NCBI RefSeq assembly: GCF_001189515.2
Contig: NZ_CP012069.2
Coordinates: 2,294,001 to 2,358,000 of the forward strand
Length of the DNA: 64,000 bases
DNA from: Olsenella sp. oral taxon 807
GTDB taxonomy: Bacteria > Actinomycetota > Coriobacteriia > Coriobacteriales > Atopobiaceae
Direction: 5' to 3'
Below are positions 61,049-64,000 of this stretch, one piece after another. Below the pieces are notes generated by a model. It was not told the DNA's origin. It searched no databases and was given only the letters and a program-made list of their open reading frames with translations. The translations under genes were made by a program, and so were the position numbers. The stretch's first letter is position 1. Every line of letters starts with the position of its first letter.

Positions 61049-61332
61049 CTTCCCTCCTCCATCTCGGCGCACTCCCGCTCCTCCGCGCGGACGATGTTTA
61101 GGTAGAGCGCGAACTCTCCCTGCACGTCCCCGCTCTCGCACCCGCACCAGTCCCAGAAGCCCTCAAGGAAGGGCTCGCACTCCCGGCACGCGTGGCGCGA
61201 GAAGGGTCCCTCCTCGTCTATCCCGTGCTCCAGCAGGGCCTCCTCGCCGGCCGCGATCGGCTCTCCGCAGTAGGAGCACCGGTGGGGCCTGCGGCACCTG
61301 ACCCACTTGGCCTCGTACGCGTCACATCCCAT
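61045..61332 (-). CDS. Cys-rich prophage protein, 95 aa
   Basis: Starts MGCDAYEAKWVRCRRPHRCS then YCGEPIAAGE and CRECEPFLEGFWDWCGC. Seven to eight cysteines in CxxC and CxxC-like pairs suggest bound zinc. The start ATG 61332 follows GGGAGGGAGACGGCG. Role unknown. Confidence 0.6.
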   Translation of the reverse strand: MGCDAYEAKWVRCRRPHRCSYCGEPIAAGEEALLEHGIDEEGPFSRHACRECEPFLEGFWDWCGCESGDVQGEFALYLNIVRAEERECAEMEEGR

Positions 61333-61636
61333 CGCCGTCTCCCTCCCTGAGGCTCGCATATCGCATGTGCGCCCATATGCACCTGCCGTGGGGCAGGCGG
61401 TCGGCCTCCCCCTCGGCCTCGGCCTCCGCCATGCCGTCCTCGATGAGGGCGTCCACCACGTCGTCCCTGTCGTCGTAGACCCGCGTGTCATACGACCACC
61501 ACCTGCCGAGGCGGGCGCCCGCGAGCTCCAGGACGTACCAGTCGAGGTCCTCTCCGGTGCCGTCCCCGCCCATCTTGAGGACGGGCAGCCCCGGGTTATC
61601 CGCCATCAGCCTGGCGAGCTCCTCCTGCGGCGTCAC
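61322..61636 (-). CDS. Prophage protein of unknown function, 104 aa
   Basis: Starts MTPQEELARLMADNPGLPVL, with LDWYVLELAGARLGRWWSYD and an acidic C-terminus. No domain is recognised. Stop overlaps the next gene start by 11 bp. Small acidic protein of the kind common in phage middle regions. Confidence 0.55.
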   Translation of the reverse strand: MTPQEELARLMADNPGLPVLKMGGDGTGEDLDWYVLELAGARLGRWWSYDTRVYDDRDDVVDALIEDGMAEAEAEGEADRLPHGRCIWAHMRYASLREGDGDGM

Positions 61637-61779
61637 CGGTACCGCCCCCTCTCCTCGTTGGCCCGCCTGACGTCCTCCATCGCGCGGTCGAGCTCAGCCT
61701 GCGTGGCGCCGAGCGCGGCCGCGAGGTTGAGCGCCGCCTGGATGACGTCGAACGTGTCTGCGTGGACCCAGTACCTCAT
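61633..61779 (-). CDS. Small prophage ORF, 48 aa
   Basis: MRYWVHADTFDVIQAALNLA, helical to the end (REARRANEERGRYR-like tail). Starts with ATG 61779 after GGGGTCGAGGG, overlapping the upstream stop (ATGA) and ending 4 bp into the next start. Frame longer upstream overlaps the previous gene. Confidence 0.5.
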   Translation of the reverse strand: MRYWVHADTFDVIQAALNLAAALGATQAELDRAMEDVRRANEERGRYR

Positions 61780-62213
61780 CCCTCGACCCCCGTTCCCCTC
61801 AGCGCCTCGCGCAGGTCCCTGGCCATGCCCCTCAGGTCCCCCGCCGCGACGAGGACCCCCTCCCAGGCGTGGGCCTCGTCTGCGAGGTCCTCCAGCTGGC
61901 GAGCCACGTCCGCCACGGGTCCCAGCCTCTCCCTGACCGCGTGCAGGAGCCTCTTGCGCCCGTGCGCATCCGCGATCTCGCGGGGGAGGTCGAGGTCGTC
62001 CTCCATCCGGTAGGCGACCTTCCCATCGTGCGTGTCGTCCCTGACCATCGCCTGCGTCCTCCCCATGGCCTTCTGGGCCAGGATCGCCCTCACCCACGTG
62101 CCCTCCTCCGTGAGACTACTCGCGAGACTGATGACCTCCGGGTCGATCCCGGCGTGAGCCTTGCCCGCCTCCGTCACCATCTCGGCCTCGTCTTCCTTCT
62201 CCCGTACCACCAT
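61776..62213 (-). CDS. Prophage protein of unknown function, 145 aa
   Basis: Starts MVVREKEDEAEMVTEAGKAH after a very good AGGAGGACGA site. Charged helical protein (EEGTWVRAILAQKAMGRTQA, LLHAVRERLGPVADVARQLE). No domain recognised. Overlaps the 61-residue ORF upstream by 40 bp. Confidence 0.55.
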   Translation of the reverse strand: MVVREKEDEAEMVTEAGKAHAGIDPEVISLASSLTEEGTWVRAILAQKAMGRTQAMVRDDTHDGKVAYRMEDDLDLPREIADAHGRKRLLHAVRERLGPVADVARQLEDLADEAHAWEGVLVAAGDLRGMARDLREALRGTGVEG

Positions 62214-62359
62214 TCGTCCTCCTCGTCCCTGGCGTTCCTATCCAGATTTTCGGATGCCCTCGGGTCGCCGTGCCTCTCGTCCCACCACTCCCGCGCGCGG
62301 GCGACCTCCGTCGCGTCGCAGGTGGCCTCGACCTCGCCGGTCGTCTCAACCTCCCACAT
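62174..62359 (-). CDS. Small acidic prophage ORF, 61 aa
   Basis: MWEVETTGEVEATCDATEVA then RAREWWDERHGDPRASENLD. Overlaps the HNH-like gene end by 14 bp and the next gene by 40 bp, so it is in the tight operon, but nothing else supports it. Unknown function. Confidence 0.4.
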   Translation of the reverse strand: MWEVETTGEVEATCDATEVARAREWWDERHGDPRASENLDRNARDEEDEWWYGRRKTRPRW

Positions 62360-62690
62360 CGATTGGCCTCCATCCGTCCATGGAGAGCGCGACGTGGTAC
62401 TTCGTCGGCTCGTCGAGCAGGACCCACTCCCAGCGCCCGACCCAGCGGAAGTGCAGGCGGTTCGCGTGCGCCAGGGCGTGGCAGCCGCTCGCGTTGCCCA
62501 TGCCGCAGAGCGTGAGGGTGGGCTTGGGCACCTCCCTGCCGTCGCGCCAGAGCCTCCCGGCGCCCCTGCGCACCACGTGGTGGCGATTCAGGGGCCACGC
62601 GGCGCCGCACACGACGCAGCGGCCGGCGTCCACCGACGGGCCCTCCATGAGCGGCCACAGCAGGGGCTCCAGCGTCGTCACCCTAGCCAT
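62346..62690 (-). CDS. HNH-like / Cys-His zinc protein
   Basis: Protein of 114 residues: MARVTTLEPLLWPLMEGPSV, then CVVCGAAWPLNRHHVVRRGA and LCGMGNASGCHALAHANRLH. The pattern Cys-x2-Cys ... HH ... Cys ... CH-x-x-AH is the HNH nuclease fold with structural zinc. In phages such small HNH proteins often sit near terminase or replication genes. Nuclease activity is inferred only. Confidence 0.65.
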   Translation of the reverse strand: MARVTTLEPLLWPLMEGPSVDAGRCVVCGAAWPLNRHHVVRRGAGRLWRDGREVPKPTLTLCGMGNASGCHALAHANRLHFRWVGRWEWVLLDEPTKYHVALSMDGWRPIDVGG

Positions 62691-63423
62691 GGGGCCTCCT
62701 GTCCTCCCCAGAGGTCTGCGCGAGGTCGCAGGAGCCCCTGAGCCTCGACACGATGGCGGCCGCCGTGGCGGCGTCTCCCTGGGAGCCGAGGAAGGCCCCG
62801 AGCTCCGAGGGGCCGCGCTGGCTCGTCACGACGGTCGGCCGGAGGTGGGAGTACCGCGTGTCGATGACCTCGAAGAGCTTCGAGAGCGTCCTTGGCGTCG
62901 GCGGCTCCTTGTCCAGGTCGTCCAGGACGAGCAGCGGCGCCTGCGAGTAGGCCGCCGTGGCGGACGACTCGCCGTGAGAGCCGATCGAGTCCCTGAGGTC
63001 GGCGAGCATCGCCACGACGGGCACGAGACGCGCCCTGCCGAGCCCCCTCGACGCCCACCCCTTGATCGCGGCGCAGGCGGCCCAGGTCTTGCCCGTGCCC
63101 ACCGGCCCGAAGACCCACAGGCCGCGCCCCTTGGCCATGGCCCCGACGCGCCTGGCGTCGATGGGGACGGAGAGCATCCTCTCGGGGACGCCCGCCGCCC
63201 GGCAGGCCTCGGCGAGCCTGGCGGCCTCGCGATCCTGGGCCCTCAGCCTGGCCTCGGAGTCCCTGTCGCGGCGCTCCTCGCGCATCGCCGCGATCGCCGC
63301 GTCGACCTCGGCGACCGTCGCCGTGTTCATCGCCCAGACCTCTTCGGTCGGGAACCCGCCAGGGGGCATCGTCCCGCCGTTCCTGCGGAAGAGCTCATGC
63401 CCGCTGAACATCGCCGCCCCCAT
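62683..63423 (-). CDS. DnaC-like helicase loader ATPase
   Basis: Protein of 246 residues. Walker A GPVGTGKT (Gly106-Thr113), Walker B LLVLDDLDKE, and sensor-like TVVTSQRGPSELGAF give the DnaC/IstB AAA+ pattern. Loads the replicative helicase with the DnaD-like partner encoded upstream, whose end it overlaps by 29 bp. ATG 63423 or 63411 may be the start. The HNH-like gene overlaps its end. Confidence 0.88.
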   Translation of the reverse strand: MGAAMFSGHELFRRNGGTMPPGGFPTEEVWAMNTATVAEVDAAIAAMREERRDRDSEARLRAQDREAARLAEACRAAGVPERMLSVPIDARRVGAMAKGRGLWVFGPVGTGKTWAACAAIKGWASRGLGRARLVPVVAMLADLRDSIGSHGESSATAAYSQAPLLVLDDLDKEPPTPRTLSKLFEVIDTRYSHLRPTVVTSQRGPSELGAFLGSQGDAATAAAIVSRLRGSCDLAQTSGEDRRPHG

Positions 63424-64000
63424 CCTCGACGGGGACCCACTCGATGGCGCCCTCGTCGTAGGCGGCGAGGCTCGCCGCGATCGCCTCGGCCGGGGACGCC
63501 CTCGGCGGGCCGGCGTTGAGGTAGCCCTCGAACTTCGTGGCGTTGAACAGCGTCTCCGGACGCAGGTACCTGCGCATCCTCTCGTCGCCGAGCCACCTGG
63601 CGGCCATGTTGTCGATGACCCGCTCGCAGTCTTCGGCGCTGAAGCCCTCGCGGAGCCTGGCCCCGACGAGCTGGCGCGACTTCGCGGAGCTTGGCCGGTA
63701 CGCCGTGCCGCAGGCGGCGTTGAGGTGGGCGATGACGCGCTCGGTGGCCTCCTCCGCCCCGTCGCCCCCCTCCCCCTGCACCCCCTCCCCCTGGGAAGGG
63801 GATCTGGAATAGGAATGGGAATAGGAATCTTGATAGCTTGGCGTTTTGCTTTCCGATTTTTCGGAGTTTTGCTTAGCCGTTTGCTTATCGCTTTGCTTAG
63901 CCGTTTGCTTAGCCGTTTGCTTATCGCTTTGCTTAGCCGTTTGCTTAGCCGTTTGCTTATCGCTTTGCTTAGCCGTTTGCTTAGCCGTTTGCTTATCGTT
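63395..64000 (-). CDS. Phage replication initiator, DnaD/Phg_2220_C type, with repeat-coded linker (5' end outside window)
   Basis: Reading the minus strand from the right edge there is an open frame with no start in the window. It encodes KQTAKQTAKQSD units several times, then an NSEKSESKT, Tyr/Ser-rich linker and a C-terminal conserved-phage domain: ERVIAHLNAACGTAYRPSSA, EDCERVIDNMAARWLGDERM and YLRPETLFNATKFEGYLNAG, as in Phg_2220_C. The N-terminal DNA-binding part lies beyond 64 kb. A GTG at 63781 would start only the end domain and is less likely. It is paired with the DnaC-like gene. Confidence 0.85.
   Translation of the reverse strand, partial: NDKQTAKQTAKQSDKQTAKQTAKQSDKQTAKQTAKQSDKQTAKQNSEKSESKTPSYQDSYSHSYSRSPSQGEGVQGEGGDGAEEATERVIAHLNAACGTAYRPSSAKSRQLVGARLREGFSAEDCERVIDNMAARWLGDERMRRYLRPETLFNATKFEGYLNAGPPRASPAEAIAASLAAYDEGAIEWVPVEDGGGDVQRA
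63869..64000. repeat. Eleven 12-bp units in an A-A-B order inside the replication gene
   Basis: On the plus strand the units are tttgcttagccg (A) and tttgcttatcgc (B), ordered A B A A B A A B A A B with the last cut by the edge, so the period is 36 bp. Each unit is exactly 12 bp and codes 4 residues. AT-richer than its surroundings. It continues past the window, so total number is unknown. Confidence 0.9.

Overview
The window is high-GC bacterial DNA, most likely from a Coriobacteriia actinobacterium of the Olsenella/Atopobium/Collinsella kind. That placement is inferred from gene content: PTS-rich, a fused EcfA1-A2 ATPase, a clostridial-type one-chain PurL and a UPF0210 protein. No rRNA or phylogenetic marker is present to prove it. 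Positions 1 to about 40.6 kb are chromosome. About 40.61 kb to the right edge (64 kb) is the late and middle part of a tailed-phage prophage, with every gene on the minus strand and its right end outside the window.

Chromosomal part. A mannose-family PTS operon (IIA-IIB-IIC, minus strand, cut by the left edge) is followed by a 1 kb repeat-rich gap. Next come a tyrosine phosphatase fused to a histidine-less EIIA-Glc domain, deoC, a UPF0210 protein, two paralogous membrane-anchored serine hydrolases and murB. Flavin metabolism appears twice: an FMN riboswitch in front of ribU-ecfAA-ecfT (uptake), then purL, then a second FMN riboswitch with a clear terminator in front of ribD-ribE-ribBA-ribH (synthesis). 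PurL sits between them. After these come ppk2 with a possible repeat-coded leader peptide, an ECF sigma factor with a probable anti-sigma partner, galE, a polyprenyl synthase, a peptidoglycan-binding protein, tRNA-Gln, a Vsr-like-fold hypothetical protein, glmU-prs, a zinc-ribbon membrane protein, serC-serA, a patatin phospholipase and a Panacea/GNAT toxin-antitoxin candidate.

Prophage. The left junction is a tRNA 3' end (T-loop to CCA, followed by its own terminator) at 40.61 kb whose 5' part is missing. The intact tRNA and the integrase should therefore lie to the right of 64 kb. Transcription runs right to left: DnaD-like replication protein with a repeat-coded linker, DnaC-like loader, HNH-like protein, a string of small overlapping ORFs, DUF4406, two methyltransferase-like proteins, an HTH regulator, small and large terminase, portal, minor head protein with a CdiA-like nuclease tail, a small Cys-rich ORF and a thioredoxin-like protein, scaffold, capsid, connectors, major tail protein, frameshifted tail chaperones, tape measure, distal tail, tail endopeptidase-like protein, membrane/holin proteins, and a three-domain endolysin. 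This is a siphovirus layout of the SPP1/HK97 type.

The intergenic DNA is unusual. It holds two clusters of a 31-bp-spaced repeat (2.4-2.9 kb and 17.8-18.1 kb), a 102-bp direct repeat (24.2 kb), a 21-bp palindromic repeat (31.4 kb) and a 27-bp inverted-repeat element (2.0-2.2 kb).
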